Shown here: in pieces, positions 25,670 to 34,484 of the stretch
Layout: each line of letters opens with the position of its first letter
Position numbering within the stretch: the stretch's first letter is position 1
Source of the DNA: GCA-020345945 sp964596985
GTDB taxonomy: Archaea > Thermoproteota > Bathyarchaeia > RBG-16-48-13 > GCA-020345945
Direction of reading: 5' to 3'
Length of the DNA stretch: 64,000 bases
NCBI GenBank assembly: GCA_964596985.1
Contig: CAZQWG010000001.1
Coordinates: 1-64,000, forward strand
The notes under the pieces: model-generated
Databases searched by the model: none
Seen by the model: the letters and a program-made list of their open reading frames with translations, nothing else
Told to the model about the DNA's origin: nothing
Program-made: the position numbers and the translations under genes

Positions 25670-26659
25670 TCAGAGAACAAGTTTTTCACGGATCAAACGT
25701 AGACTCGTCCCTAGACAAGTCGCAAGATCGCCTTTCCCATTCACTCCAGCCGCCATTCCATGACCTCCACCAGCTCCATCGATGTCCTTTCCTACAATCG
25801 CGGCTACGTCCCTCCCGAGGTGGAGACCGGTCTTCTCAAAGAAGCCCTGTGTTGCACGCAGACTGATACGGAGTTCACCGTCTGTTTCTCCTCCAACGAT
25901 CGCCACATCAACCCCCACACGCAGGAGGGCTCTTGCCGCCGATGCTTGAAAAGCGTTCACCTCTGACACCGCGATAATCCATTCACCGATTCTATGGATC
26001 TTCGCTCTATCCGCAGCCTTCAATCTTGCAAGCCTCTCGGATAGCTCCATTGGGAGAGTAACCATTCGCCGGGCTTTTTCGACGTCAACCCCGCGATCTA
26101 TCAGATCTACGACGATCCGAAAGGTATCAGATTTCGCCAGAGCAAAGTGTCTCGTGTCGTAAGCGATCCCTAAGAACAGAGCCAGCGCTTCGTGTCTGGC
26201 AATATCGATTCCCGACTCCCGCCAAAGGCGATAGACGATCTCAGCTGTGGACGTGGCGTCTTCGTCAACGATCAGAGACGCCGATAGCTTTTGGGTTTCA
26301 GGATGGGGGGCGTGGTGATCAATTATCAGAAGAGGAACCGCGAGATTCCTGATCCTTTCCCCCCAGCCAGCCAGCTGTTCGAGAGTATTGACGTCGAGCA
26401 ACACCACTATATCTGTAGGAGAGATGGAAGGAGAAGGCGTGACGATGATATCTAGGTCTTGAGCCACGCGTCTTGAAAGCTTGCTGAGTCCCCCAGGGAC
26501 GGCGATTGTAACCTCTACGCCAGGGTTCACCCTCTTCAAGAGTTCTCCAAAAGCATACGCTGAACAAAGAGAATCTAGATCTGCATTGTGATGACAGAAA
26601 AGGACCGCCGAGTTACCCTTTCTCTCCTTTAAAAAGGCGGTTACTTCTTCGATCTGCAA
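25670..26659 (-). CDS. DHH-family phosphoesterase (NrnA/RecJ-like)
   Basis: The 329-residue protein has the DHH motifs 'LFCHHNADLDSLCSAYAFGE' near residue 22, 'VVLLDVNT', 'LIIDHHAPHP' and a DHHA1 domain ending in 'GAGGGHGMAAGV'. Relatives include nano-RNases and 3'-phosphoadenosine phosphatases. The archaeal orthologue is regularly found beside prefoldin beta and the DUF3194 gene, as here. Its start overlaps the DUF3194 gene by 19 bases. Exact substrate not determined. Confidence 0.85.
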   Translation of the reverse strand: MQIEEVTAFLKERKGNSAVLFCHHNADLDSLCSAYAFGELLKRVNPGVEVTIAVPGGLSKLSRRVAQDLDIIVTPSPSISPTDIVVLLDVNTLEQLAGWGERIRNLAVPLLIIDHHAPHPETQKLSASLIVDEDATSTAEIVYRLWRESGIDIARHEALALFLGIAYDTRHFALAKSDTFRIVVDLIDRGVDVEKARRMVTLPMELSERLARLKAADRAKIHRIGEWIIAVSEVNAFQASAARALLRVGVDVAIVGGETDGELRISLRATQGFFEKTGLHLGRDVAAIVGKDIDGAGGGHGMAAGVNGKGDLATCLGTSLRLIREKLVL

Positions 26660-26949
26660 GCCAAGATCCCTCTTACCCTCTCCTCAGCTGAGCGGAATCC
26701 GTGGTCCACAGCATCCCCGACCAGCCGGTCTGCATCCATCCCTTTGACAAGGGGGGATAACCGTAGATCTACCTCGATATTGATCGAGGCCGGAGGAGAA
26801 GCGTCGGCATCAACCAGAATGTTCATGTCGTCCACAAGCTTGCTTGCAACCTTAGAGAAGATAAATCGCCTAACCTCCAGTTCAGTAGATTCACAGACCG
26901 ATTGAAGCTCATCAAGACTCAGCTCGGAGATCGCTATCTTCTCCGGCAT
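26641..26949 (-). CDS. DUF3194 family protein
   Basis: This 102-residue acidic-basic protein is conserved in archaea next to prefoldin beta and a DHH phosphoesterase. Visible features are an N-terminal helix with 'SELSLDELQSVCESTELEVR' and a central 'INIEVDLRLSPLVKGMDADR' typical of the family. Function unknown. Its position in the exosome/prefoldin superoperon suggests a role in RNA or protein quality control, which is inference only. Confidence 0.75.
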   Translation of the reverse strand: MPEKIAISELSLDELQSVCESTELEVRRFIFSKVASKLVDDMNILVDADASPPASINIEVDLRLSPLVKGMDADRLVGDAVDHGFRSAEERVRGILACRSKK

Positions 26950-27005
26950 GGGATACGCCTCTTTGCCACAGACTCAAGGAAACAGGAGAAACCCCTACCG
27001 GAATG

Positions 27006-27374
27006 CTATCCGTTCTCTCCACGCGTCGACTCCAATTTCTCCCTGAGTCTCTGTTGTAGCTCGTTGAGATGGTCTCGGGTTCTCTTTTCTTGCCTGTCGA
27101 GAACTGTGATTCGAGTATTAAGGAGCTCTTTTCTTTCAGTCAGTTCTGCCATTACCTTCTTCCGCTCGGTCTTCAACATCAAGCCGCCAATTGACTTGTA
27201 AACGACAGCCTTGTCGTCGATCTTCTCAAGCTCGCTGAGCGCTCTATTACTCTCAGTCAACTCGATCTCCAACTGTTGTTTCTGAGCGGTTACAACCTCA
27301 AGGGTTTGCTGAAGCTGCTGAAGTCTTGCTAGCTGTTCTTGAATCTGGGGAGGTAACTGTGGGGTTGAACTCAT
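27006..27374 (-). CDS. pfdB: Prefoldin beta subunit
   Basis: 122 residues form a long helix-hairpin-helix coiled coil: 'EQLARLQQLQQTLEVVTAQK', the central 'DDKAVVYKSIGGLMLKTERK' linker that forms the beta-barrel hairpins, and a second long helix. Prefoldin is a hexameric jellyfish-shaped chaperone (two alpha, four beta) that hands unfolded proteins to the thermosome. I use ATG 27374 (MSSTPQ), preceded by GGGAAG, rather than the upstream ATG 27395. A TATA-like TTAAAATATG (about 27431-27440 on the minus strand) suggests its own promoter. Confidence 0.9.
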   Translation of the reverse strand: MSSTPQLPPQIQEQLARLQQLQQTLEVVTAQKQQLEIELTESNRALSELEKIDDKAVVYKSIGGLMLKTERKKVMAELTERKELLNTRITVLDRQEKRTRDHLNELQQRLREKLESTRGENG

Positions 27375-27622
27375 GGTCTTCCCTTCAAATGTCATAAGAT
27401 ATGGTTACACAGAGCACCGAGGACGTCATATTTTAATGGATCTGTTAGACCTCGGTTCCTGCCGGAAATCGAGGAGAGATGAGATTAAATGGCAGTAGTC
27501 AACGTGGCATATCCACTGAGGGGAGAATTATCAGTACCTAAAAGCGGAGCCGATACCCTGCGAGAATGCTTCTCCGAGGGGGCTGGGCGTGACCCAAGAG
27601 GTAGCGAGCTTCTATCCGTGTC

Positions 27623-27892
27623 TTAGCTTAGTGGAGATTCGACCCTGTCCGAGACGATTCTTATTGTCTCCTCTGCACAAAGAATCCACCGTAAATACGA
27701 GTTGAGTGAAGCCCGAAGCGAAGAGACCCCATCGGACTTGATTCTTAACAATAGACTTTCACGCTTGGAGTCAAGCGATACCTCTGTCCGAGTCGACTTG
27801 AAACTGAGAATCTCCGGAAGAATAGCTGCCTTCACGGCCTCCGCGACGTCCGAATCTTGAAACTTCAGGCAAAGTGACGCAGAGACCCTCAA
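27623..27892 (-). CDS. pcc1: KEOPS complex subunit Pcc1
   Basis: This 89-residue protein has the Pcc1 fold: strand 'VSASLCLKFQDSDVAEAVKA', helix, 'STRTEVSLDSKRESLLLRIK' and a C-terminal helix 'SSLRASLNSYLRWILCAEET'. Pcc1 dimerises the KEOPS complex that makes t6A37 on ANN-decoding tRNAs with Kae1 and Bud32 (both also in this window). It overlaps the Brix gene by four bases. A second paralogue is at 42807-43079. This one lies in the canonical archaeal pcc1 position. Confidence 0.85.
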   Translation of the reverse strand: MRVSASLCLKFQDSDVAEAVKAAILPEILSFKSTRTEVSLDSKRESLLLRIKSDGVSSLRASLNSYLRWILCAEETIRIVSDRVESPLS

Positions 27893-28506
27893 ACCTGTAC
27901 CTCCGTTTCATTCCAGACAAGCCGAGCAACATAGAGTGAAGGCACGTCCTCCGGGAAGTCTTTAGAGCGGGCATAAATCCTAATGCGGCCGTTTGCAGTC
28001 GACGAGACGATCAAGAACGGTTCCCGTAGGTCTTGAATCCTATCCAAGGTCATCAGGTTCAACCCGAGGAATCTCGACAAGAAGACTGCAAGTCTTCTCA
28101 CCGACTCGCTATTTGAGGACAGGACGATCGAGCGGGCGACACGAATCCTCGAACCCTTCTCCCTCCTTTCAAGATGGGTGACGAATCTCCTCACGTATAT
28201 CTGAGGTGAATGCGGTTCAAGGCCCTTAGAATCGATAGAGTAGAATGAAATCTTGCATGCACCTTTCTTCCACCGATCCAAGACGACAAGGCGATTGCAG
28301 CCCTTCTCTGCGGTTCTCTCTGCAACTTCACGAAGACTCAACTTTCCACGCGTCACCCGGATAGAGCGGGGGAGGAGGCATGACAGATTATTGGAAAGGG
28401 TGCGAATTCTCGGAGTAGGCCTCCTAGAAGTGGTTATGAGCGTAGAAGGATAACCTTGACTGTCGCGATTATGTGTTCCTACACGAACCGTACTAGGAGT
28501 AGGCAT
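27889..28506 (-). CDS. Brix-domain ribosome biogenesis protein (Imp4-like)
   Basis: The 205-residue archaeal Brix protein has 'LITTSRRPTPRIRTLSNNLS' at the start of the domain, 'GCNRLVVLDRWKKGACKISF' in the middle and 'YVARLVWNETEVQV' at the end. Eukaryotic relatives (Imp4, Rpf1, Brx1) bind pre-rRNA. The frame is open to 28629 inside eL37-type coding sequence. ATG 28506 lies next to the preceding gene's stop (28514) and gives a normal N-terminus, so I use it. Cotranscribed between L37Ae and Pcc1. Confidence 0.85.
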   Translation of the reverse strand: MPTPSTVRVGTHNRDSQGYPSTLITTSRRPTPRIRTLSNNLSCLLPRSIRVTRGKLSLREVAERTAEKGCNRLVVLDRWKKGACKISFYSIDSKGLEPHSPQIYVRRFVTHLERREKGSRIRVARSIVLSSNSESVRRLAVFLSRFLGLNLMTLDRIQDLREPFLIVSSTANGRIRIYARSKDFPEDVPSLYVARLVWNETEVQV

Positions 28507-28513
28507 CTCCGGA

Positions 28514-28777
28514 TTATTCTTGTATACCTCGGGCAGCTCTCTCAGCCATCTCACCCAGCTCGGTCGATGGGAGATAAGCCCCACCGGCGAAGGTATGCCC
28601 ACACTTCGAACAACTCCAAAGGCCGACACTTACTCTCTTAACCCTCCTCCGTCCGCATCTCGGGCATTCATGAGAGGTTTTTAATGGGGATTCAACTTTC
28701 GCGAGCCGCCTTCGAACAGTTACACCATATCGGGCACCTAAGCGTCCAGACGAGCCTACCTTCTTTGTCTTTGTCAT
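28514..28777 (-). CDS. rpl37ae: 50S ribosomal protein eL43 (L37Ae), zinc ribbon
   Basis: 87 residues with the zinc ribbon 'HECPRCGRRRVKRVSVGLWS' then 'CSKCGHTFAGGAY', two CxxC pairs separated by about 17 residues, and the basic N-terminus 'GSSGRLGARYGVTVRRRLAK'. It overlaps the Rrp42 gene by four bases, continuing the exosome operon, the standard archaeal arrangement. Confidence 0.95.
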   Translation of the reverse strand: MTKTKKVGSSGRLGARYGVTVRRRLAKVESPLKTSHECPRCGRRRVKRVSVGLWSCSKCGHTFAGGAYLPSTELGEMAERAARGIQE

Positions 28778-29592
28778 TTGATCAACTCTCGGAGTCGACC
28801 CCTGAGCTCCTCAGCTTTGTCCTTGGCATTCGAGGAGAAGTCTTTGATCTCTTGGATTGTGAAGGTTCCTTGACCACCTTTCTGCATGGCACGCATGTTT
28901 CCTTCCGAGTCGAAGGTCATGGTTATCCTAGCGTCCATTGCCTCTTCTTCATGCAGTGAAGGATCGAATACGAGAGATTCCTGGATCTTTGCTGCTGTAA
29001 TAGAGACAGGGAGATCTTGAGGCTCCAATTTGATTTGACCAGATTTGGGTTTGATTGTACCATCCTTCTTCGCCGAGTATTTGGGGAGTTTGGTGTTCAT
29101 CAAAGCGGAAAGTGCGGCAAGAGTCGAGGCGTCGAACAAGTTCCCATCATGGTTCAACACGTACAAGTCGACGAAGATCACGTGGACGGCTTTCCCAGGC
29201 ACCAAACAGAGTGCTTTAAGATCGACGACTTCCGATTCTCGAAGGCTTCTATCCACGACTCTGGCTAGTTCTATCGCGTTCTCGTTAGGGGGACCCGTCT
29301 CAAATTCAGGAGAGGCTAGGGGAACCAGCTCCGCATTCACGGTAAGAACCCCCTGTTCAGGAGTGTCTGAAAAGGGTTCTCCAATACTTCCCTTGATTCC
29401 TGCCATCACTACAGTTTTCCCAAGGGTTACTTGAGCGGAGCCCTCCGCCGTCCCGATAATATCGGATTCTATCTTGATCTCTCTATACTGAGTGAGTTCT
29501 CGGCCGTCCAGCCGTTTACCTTGGCTCAGAAGTTCTTCTATACGTTTTCGAGTCAGGGAACCAAGACCGCTCGCAGAGGGAGTTGCTGACAT
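28774..29592 (-). CDS. rrp42: Exosome complex subunit Rrp42
   Basis: The 272-residue RNase PH-fold protein has 'LLSQGKRLDGRELTQYREIK', 'GTAEGSAQVTLGKTVVMAGI', 'ALCLVPGKAVHVIFVDLYVL' and a C-terminal helix. It is the catalytically inactive partner of Rrp41 in the hexameric ring of the archaeal exosome and lacks the phosphate-binding residues of Rrp41. ATG 29592 is preceded by the Rrp41 stop at 29599. Confidence 0.95.
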   Translation of the reverse strand: MSATPSASGLGSLTRKRIEELLSQGKRLDGRELTQYREIKIESDIIGTAEGSAQVTLGKTVVMAGIKGSIGEPFSDTPEQGVLTVNAELVPLASPEFETGPPNENAIELARVVDRSLRESEVVDLKALCLVPGKAVHVIFVDLYVLNHDGNLFDASTLAALSALMNTKLPKYSAKKDGTIKPKSGQIKLEPQDLPVSITAAKIQESLVFDPSLHEEEAMDARITMTFDSEGNMRAMQKGGQGTFTIQEIKDFSSNAKDKAEELRGRLRELIK

Positions 29593-29598
29593 GTAGCT

Positions 29599-30357
29599 CT
29601 AGGCCTCCGCTGCTCCTTCATCCGGCTCTTCTTCTATGACCGGATAAGACGCTTTCAGAGCGTCTTTCTGCATCTCATAGATTCGTTTACACCCTTCGAC
29701 GGCAAGATCAAAGGCTTCGTGGAACTCGGTCAGGGTCAATCGACCGTCCATCTGGAGCAACACTATTCTGCCTGACTGAGAAGACATGGCAACAGGCAGG
29801 TCTGCTTCCCCGTTCTTATCCTCAAAATCATTAAGATCAAGGACGATCTTTCCCCCGACTTTCCCTGCCGCACAGGCGACCACTAGGTCGCGCATGGGTA
29901 TTCCGGCATCAGCTAAAGCGAGAGAAGCTGCGGTGATACCTGAGCACCGAGTGCCACCATTCGCCTCCAGAACCTCGATGTAGACGTCAATACCTGTCCG
30001 CGGATAGTACTCTGTGAAGATCGCGGGTTCCAATGCTTCACGGGTAACCTTCGAGAGTTCCAACTCCCGTCTTGAGGGGGCGGGGTGCTTCCTATCCTCC
30101 ACAGAGAATGGGGCCATATGGTAACGGCATCTCAGGGTTGTTCGATTCGGCAATACCAAGTGTTTCGGGTGGATCTCCCTAGGACCGAATACACCCACAA
30201 GTATCCTATTATCTCCTTGTCGGATAAGCGCCGATCCAGTGGCGTTTTCCAGGATTCCAACTTTGAGTTCGATCGGTCGCAGTTCATCCAGTCTCCGACC
30301 ATCCATTCTCAGACCATTACTGTCGAAGAAACTGACTGATTCCTTCTTAACCATCAT
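29599..30357 (-). CDS. rrp41: Exosome complex exonuclease Rrp41
   Basis: This 252-residue RNase PH-fold subunit is the phosphorolytic 3'-5' RNA-degrading (and tailing) catalyst. 'NGLRMDGRRLDELRPIELKV' opens the domain, and 'RTGIDVYIEVLEANGGTRCS' plus 'GITAASLALADAGIPMRDLV' hold the phosphate-binding site, with acidic residues in 'EDKNGEADLPVAM'. GTG 30363 lies in frame just upstream, but ATG 30357 or 30354 after AAAGGTG is more likely. It overlaps the end of Rrp4. Confidence 0.95.
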   Translation of the reverse strand: MMVKKESVSFFDSNGLRMDGRRLDELRPIELKVGILENATGSALIRQGDNRILVGVFGPREIHPKHLVLPNRTTLRCRYHMAPFSVEDRKHPAPSRRELELSKVTREALEPAIFTEYYPRTGIDVYIEVLEANGGTRCSGITAASLALADAGIPMRDLVVACAAGKVGGKIVLDLNDFEDKNGEADLPVAMSSQSGRIVLLQMDGRLTLTEFHEAFDLAVEGCKRIYEMQKDALKASYPVIEEEPDEGAAEA

Positions 30358-31051
30358 TATCACCTTTCTTCTTCTCTTTCTTGATCAAGTTTTTGACGCG
30401 ATCCGTCAATCCCCTGGTATGAGCCTCAGCCTCGATCTTCCGTATTGCTAGAATAGCCAACTCCTCGCTCTCCGGGTTCTTACCGCTTACAAGGATCCTG
30501 CCGTTCTGACCTATCAGAATCTGACAGCCAGTCTCTCTCTTGAGCATACTTACCATGGACCCCTTCTTTCCTATGAGGCGAGGGATCTTCGCGGGTACGA
30601 TCTCGATGATATGTCCATGGCTGATTTTTCCGAATCCACGCCCACGCGTCGTCAGTACCGGATCCCTCGTTCGATCGAACGAGACGACTTGAGCCAAGAC
30701 GTAGTCTCCGATATCGAAGACCTCGGTTAATGTATCCCTTTGGGGATTGAACGTCCTCTCAAAGACGTCCGAGGCGTGGATGACACCAGGGTACGGGGCG
30801 CCAATATCCATCAGCCAGCCGTACAATCCAACATCGCTGATTTTCCCGATTATCTCATCTCCGGCTTGAGGCATATAGACCCCCTTGAGGGCGACCACGA
30901 AGACAACCTTCCCATCGGCATCAAACAGCCCTATCCTCGCTGCGTAGATCTTTCTATCTTCGAGGAAGGTGTTTTCTCCTGACGTATAGTCGCCTTCAGC
31001 CAACAGCTCACCAGGGGTCACTAGCTGTCTCTTCTCAGCTATTATCGACAT
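30347..31051 (-). CDS. rrp4: Exosome complex RNA-binding subunit Rrp4
   Basis: 234 residues: N-terminal domain ('RQLVTPGELLAEGDYTSGEN'), S1 RNA-binding domain ('AGDEIIGKISDVGLYGWLMD') and KH domain ('IPRLIGKKGSMVSMLKRETG', 'CQILIGQNGRILVSG'). It caps the Rrp41/Rrp42 ring and recruits RNA. A TATA-like CCCTATAAGAAG on the minus strand (31070-31081) would place transcription start near ATG 31051, arguing for that start over GTG 31060 and for an internal promoter. Confidence 0.93.
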   Translation of the reverse strand: MSIIAEKRQLVTPGELLAEGDYTSGENTFLEDRKIYAARIGLFDADGKVVFVVALKGVYMPQAGDEIIGKISDVGLYGWLMDIGAPYPGVIHASDVFERTFNPQRDTLTEVFDIGDYVLAQVVSFDRTRDPVLTTRGRGFGKISHGHIIEIVPAKIPRLIGKKGSMVSMLKRETGCQILIGQNGRILVSGKNPESEELAILAIRKIEAEAHTRGLTDRVKNLIKKEKKKGDNDG

Positions 31052-31109
31052 TCCTTTCACACTTCTACTTCTTATAGGGAGATGAGAGTTAAATCAAACG
31101 AGCCACATG

Positions 31110-31799
31110 TTACTTTAGGGTTTTGGTTTGCATAGTTCCTTGGGTAATCCCACCAAGTCTCTCCAAGAAAGGACCGTGGAGTCCAACAGGCATCTCGATC
31201 ACCGCGACCCAGGACCCATCAACCTGCCATTCTTCCCTCTCGATTCTCCCAAAGTCCTTTACCGAACCGTAAGCCTTGGGAGCATATTCAGCCGGGATTT
31301 TCACAGCAATCCGGAGTTCCTCCATGCTGATTGGTAGAATTGGACGGAGCGCCTGAATTGCATCCCTCGCTTGGTCCTCCGATGTTTTAAACGGATCTAT
31401 AGAGAGACTCACCTCCTCCATGGCTTGTTCGATCCTCTTTGGAGGGTGAGGAAGCTTTGTTCTCGGGTCCATGCAGTGACGAGAAATGAAGGCCACGATC
31501 TGACGCCTCTTCTGCTCGATAAGTTGACGGCGCTGAATCGTAGTCAGTTGGAGTTCGCCGTCACGAAGTATCTTCTCAGCGATCTCTCGGGTATCCTCGG
31601 TGCCGAAGGCTGCGGACAGCTTCTTCTCTGAGGCTTTCATACCCTTTTTTGCATCAACGAAAACCTCGTCAACTACGAGGATATTGGAGAGGTCGATCTT
31701 CTTGCCTAAAACGAAGTCAAGAGCCTGATCGGGTTTGACCAAGATCTCAAATTTTTCATTTCCGATTGAGATGCGAGCAGAGGTATGCTTCTCTGACAT
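31110..31799 (-). CDS. sdo1: Ribosome maturation protein SBDS/Sdo1
   Basis: 229 residues in three SBDS domains: 'ARISIGNEKFEILVKPDQAL' with 'VDEVFVDAKKGMKASEKKLS' (domain I), 'RRQLIEQKRRQIVAFISRHC' (domain II) and 'LRIAVKIPAEYAPKAYGSVK' (domain III). In eukaryotes Sdo1 helps release the anti-association factor eIF6 from 60S subunits; the archaeal role is inferred as similar. ATG 31799 shares one base with the proteasome gene's stop (TGATG). Confidence 0.93.
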   Translation of the reverse strand: MSEKHTSARISIGNEKFEILVKPDQALDFVLGKKIDLSNILVVDEVFVDAKKGMKASEKKLSAAFGTEDTREIAEKILRDGELQLTTIQRRQLIEQKRRQIVAFISRHCMDPRTKLPHPPKRIEQAMEEVSLSIDPFKTSEDQARDAIQALRPILPISMEELRIAVKIPAEYAPKAYGSVKDFGRIEREEWQVDGSWVAVIEMPVGLHGPFLERLGGITQGTMQTKTLK

Positions 31800-32536
31800 C
31801 ACCTACCAGCTGCCTTTTCTGAACCCAACTTCTCGATGTATTTCGTCTCTTCATCTTCAGTGAGCATACGGAACTCCCGCTCATCTGCCGGGATAATAGC
31901 AACCCTAAGCTTGGAGGGGGCAAGAGGTCCCTCGACGATTTTTGATAAGCAGGCGAGAGCAAGAAGGATGGCTTGATCGAGACTCATATCAGACTTGTAC
32001 TCAGCCTCCAAGATCTCCCTTGCAGTCTCTGCACCAGCGCCTATCGCCGCCGCCCTGTAACCCCAGTAAGCCCCGCTGGGATCAGTGACAAAGAGTTTGC
32101 TGCCAGTATCGTCCACCCCCGTGAAGATCATTGAAACCCCGAACGGCCTAACTCCGGCGTGTTGCGTATACATCTGTTTTATGTCGCAGACCCTCTTCGC
32201 GAGAACCTCGACCCCCATCGGCTCGTCGTACATCAGCCGGTTACTCTGAGCATAGACTCGAGCCTGATCGACGAGAATGCGTGCATCGGCACTCAGACCA
32301 GCGATCGCCGCACCCAGATGATCGTCGATCTGGAAGAGTTTCTGAACGAAAAGCGGGTCCTGAAGCATCGAAGTGGGTTTCTCTTCAACGGCAAGAACCG
32401 CTCCCTCAGAGCAGGAAATTCCTAGCGCAGTAGTACCACGCCTCACAGTCTCAAGAGCGTATTCGACTTGAAATATTCGACCGTCCGGAGAGAATACAGT
32501 TATCGCACGGTCGTAACCACCTGGAGCCGCAAACAT
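31799..32536 (-). CDS. psmA: Proteasome alpha subunit
   Basis: The 245-residue Ntn-fold alpha subunit has the signature 'GYDRAITVFSPDGRIFQVEY', gate-forming N-terminus 'MFAAPG', 'AVEEKPTSMLQDPLFVQKLF' and 'QMYTQHAGVRPFGVSMIFTG'. It lacks the N-terminal threonine of beta subunits, as expected. I use ATG 32536 (MFAAPGG) rather than 32563. It forms the outer rings of the 20S proteasome. No beta subunit lies in this window. The 257 bp upstream show a possible TATA (TTTTAGTATA on the minus strand). Confidence 0.95.
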   Translation of the reverse strand: MFAAPGGYDRAITVFSPDGRIFQVEYALETVRRGTTALGISCSEGAVLAVEEKPTSMLQDPLFVQKLFQIDDHLGAAIAGLSADARILVDQARVYAQSNRLMYDEPMGVEVLAKRVCDIKQMYTQHAGVRPFGVSMIFTGVDDTGSKLFVTDPSGAYWGYRAAAIGAGAETAREILEAEYKSDMSLDQAILLALACLSKIVEGPLAPSKLRVAIIPADEREFRMLTEDEETKYIEKLGSEKAAGR

Positions 32537-32792
32537 ATCCAACACCCGAATACTTTGAAACAAACAGTCTTGTTCATTTGTTCGAGAACTCCTATACTAA
32601 AACATTTGGTTCGCTTGCTGAAACCATGTGTAACCCGCCGGAATGAACAGGGTTGATGCGTACTTCTAGGGATTCCGAACCTCCTGGGAAGCTTCGATCG
32701 TTGTCGAATCAGAGAGTTCACGTCAATAAGACATCTCTATACCCCCATCCACCCGATGAATTCGAAGGGAAATGGTTGAAGAGACGTCTTCG

Positions 32793-33134
32793 TCAACGAC
32801 TTGCAGCTCGTTTCGAGAGGAATTTTACCTTGGCTGCTTTGAGGGTTCCTGACACACCTTTGACGAGTATGGATGCCTTCTTGGAGTCGATTTGATCGAC
32901 AAAGGCCATGGCTGCACGTAGATCCCAAAGATCCTTGTGAGCGCATCGAAGAATGCCTTCTCTTTCCGCTTCATCATAGAAGATTGGGGTAATACGAATT
33001 CGGCTAAGACCGAACTCTCCGAAGAGTACGCCTACGGATTCTTTGACTGCCTCAAGAACCTCTCTTCGATCCAACTCTTGTTCCGAGAGCACTCGGTAGA
33101 CAACGTAGCGTCTCCTATTGGGGCGAACAGGCAT
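32793..33134 (-). CDS. rnp2: Ribonuclease P protein component 2 (Pop5/Rpp14)
   Basis: 113 residues with the Pop5 pattern 'RPNRRRYVVYRVLSEQELDR', 'LFGEFGLSRIRITPIFYDEA' and 'GILRCAHKDLWDLRAAMAFV'. It pairs with Rnp3 in archaeal RNase P to help the RNA cut the 5' leader of tRNAs. The start overlaps the Rnp3 gene by 20 bases. Confidence 0.93.
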   Translation of the reverse strand: MPVRPNRRRYVVYRVLSEQELDRREVLEAVKESVGVLFGEFGLSRIRITPIFYDEAEREGILRCAHKDLWDLRAAMAFVDQIDSKKASILVKGVSGTLKAAKVKFLSKRAASR

Positions 33135-33855
33135 CTTTTGGAACCTCCGCGAATCTAACGCCCGAGGAGATGTAACGGGAGTCGAGTCTTGCCCGGTTTC
33201 TCTCGATAATCGAGTTAGGCACCGTGGAAAGAGAATCTAGCGCCTCCGACATATCCATACCGAGCTGATGAGCTATTGATGCTTGATCTAGGGGGGAACG
33301 AAGCAAGTACTTGTCTGTTGCCCCGCTGGAGATAGCCACGCTCGCTCCGAGTCTTTGAGCAAAGGAGATACACCTTCTCATCTTGGAAAGTAGGTCCACT
33401 CTAGTTCGGCCCTTTGAAAGTATGAGGCTGGATAACTCGATCTCGAGAACCTTGTGCTCCGACGCGAGGAGTTTTACAGCAGAAGCGCTGAAAGCCTCCG
33501 CTGTTGCTTGGGAGGTAACAGAGATTAAGTCGACTCGATCGTCGCGGACAGCCAACCTTAATATACGTTCGGATACCGGTTGAACCGCTACGATCCCGTA
33601 CGTACGTCGGTACTCTTTCAGATCGCGGAGAAGCCGGGTCTTTCCGCCGGGTAACAAATCGATTCTTCCCACAAGATCGATGCCGTATCTATCGGACATC
33701 CGTCTGAGCAGTTCGAGACCCTGGGAGCCGCCTTTGGGGTCCAGCTTTATCCCTAGAGCCGCAAAATCCAATGATCTTGCGAGCTCTATCACGTCATCAA
33801 GAGCTCGGAGAGCTATTGTACACGAGCCAACCCCGAGGTCAACGTATCTTCTCAT
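33115..33855 (-). CDS. rnp3: Ribonuclease P protein component 3 (Rpp30)
   Basis: The 246-residue TIM-barrel-like PHP-fold protein has 'RRYVDLGVGSCTIALRALDD', 'VQPVSERILRLAVRDDRVDL' and 'LGASVAISSGATDKYLLRSP', matching Rpp30/Rnp3. The frame is open to 33909, but ATG 33855 overlaps the stop of the upstream RNA-binding gene as ATGA and gives the family's N-terminus. Confidence 0.93.
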   Translation of the reverse strand: MRRYVDLGVGSCTIALRALDDVIELARSLDFAALGIKLDPKGGSQGLELLRRMSDRYGIDLVGRIDLLPGGKTRLLRDLKEYRRTYGIVAVQPVSERILRLAVRDDRVDLISVTSQATAEAFSASAVKLLASEHKVLEIELSSLILSKGRTRVDLLSKMRRCISFAQRLGASVAISSGATDKYLLRSPLDQASIAHQLGMDMSEALDSLSTVPNSIIERNRARLDSRYISSGVRFAEVPKDACSPQ

Positions 33856-34301
33856 GGGACAATTCCAATCTCCTTGCAGAGTGAAGAGATACTCTTGGAT
33901 CGAACCCATCTCGGCGAGAACTTAATCCTGACTCGTATGGGATCATGCCTGCCGAGTCGAAGATTCTCCTCATAAGCCATCTGTTTATCGAGTCTCAAAT
34001 AGAGGAATTTAGATCGATCAGACATCAGATCAAGCCTCGACGCGATTCTTTCCTTCTCTATAGCCTGTAGTTTTGAAGACAAGTGTTCAATCGTTCTTTT
34101 CAGGATTTGCCTGTCCCGTATTCTCACCTTTAGAAGACGGATTGGATTCTTGTAATACCCGACCATTCTGTCACTTGAGATATGGATCGATTCTCTATCT
34201 GAGGGGCAGACAACGTTTAAGAGGGCTGTTCTTACTTTACTTGGGTCTTCCGTTGAGTGTATCAAGGTCTGCAGTTCGATCATCGATACAAGACCCGACA
34301 T
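33852..34301 (-). CDS. RNA-binding protein of the COG1325 (PF01877) family
   Basis: This 149-residue protein lies between eL15 and Rnp3, the conserved archaeal location of the COG1325 RNA-binding family. Visible blocks are 'IELQTLIHSTEDPSKVRTAL', 'ALLNVV', 'VRIRDRQILKRTIEHLSSKL' and 'FLYLRLDKQMAYEENLRLGR'. It has a predicted double-stranded-RNA-binding-like fold and is proposed to act with the exosome. ATG 34301 follows a GAGGAG element; Met7 is an alternative start. Confidence 0.8.
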   Translation of the reverse strand: MSGLVSMIELQTLIHSTEDPSKVRTALLNVVCPSDRESIHISSDRMVGYYKNPIRLLKVRIRDRQILKRTIEHLSSKLQAIEKERIASRLDLMSDRSKFLYLRLDKQMAYEENLRLGRHDPIRVRIKFSPRWVRSKSISSLCKEIGIVP

Positions 34302-34484
34302 CAGATTATGACTCCTCTAATTCTCGAAGAGAGCAGACTAGGATCAGCAGTTATTCCTTGCAGGTCTAATTATTCAAATCGGTATTTACTACACCTGAAA
34401 CTGCAAAAGTATCTTGGCGGATTCAAGTCGATGAGTTCAAGAGGCAGAATCGGATTCTGACAGTAAGTGTAGGCGTCAAGGCAG

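Noticed and set aside
27489..27626. 45-codon plus-strand frame between pcc1 and prefoldin beta.
   Set aside because: Antisense to an operon, no similarity recognised and no clear ribosome-binding site.
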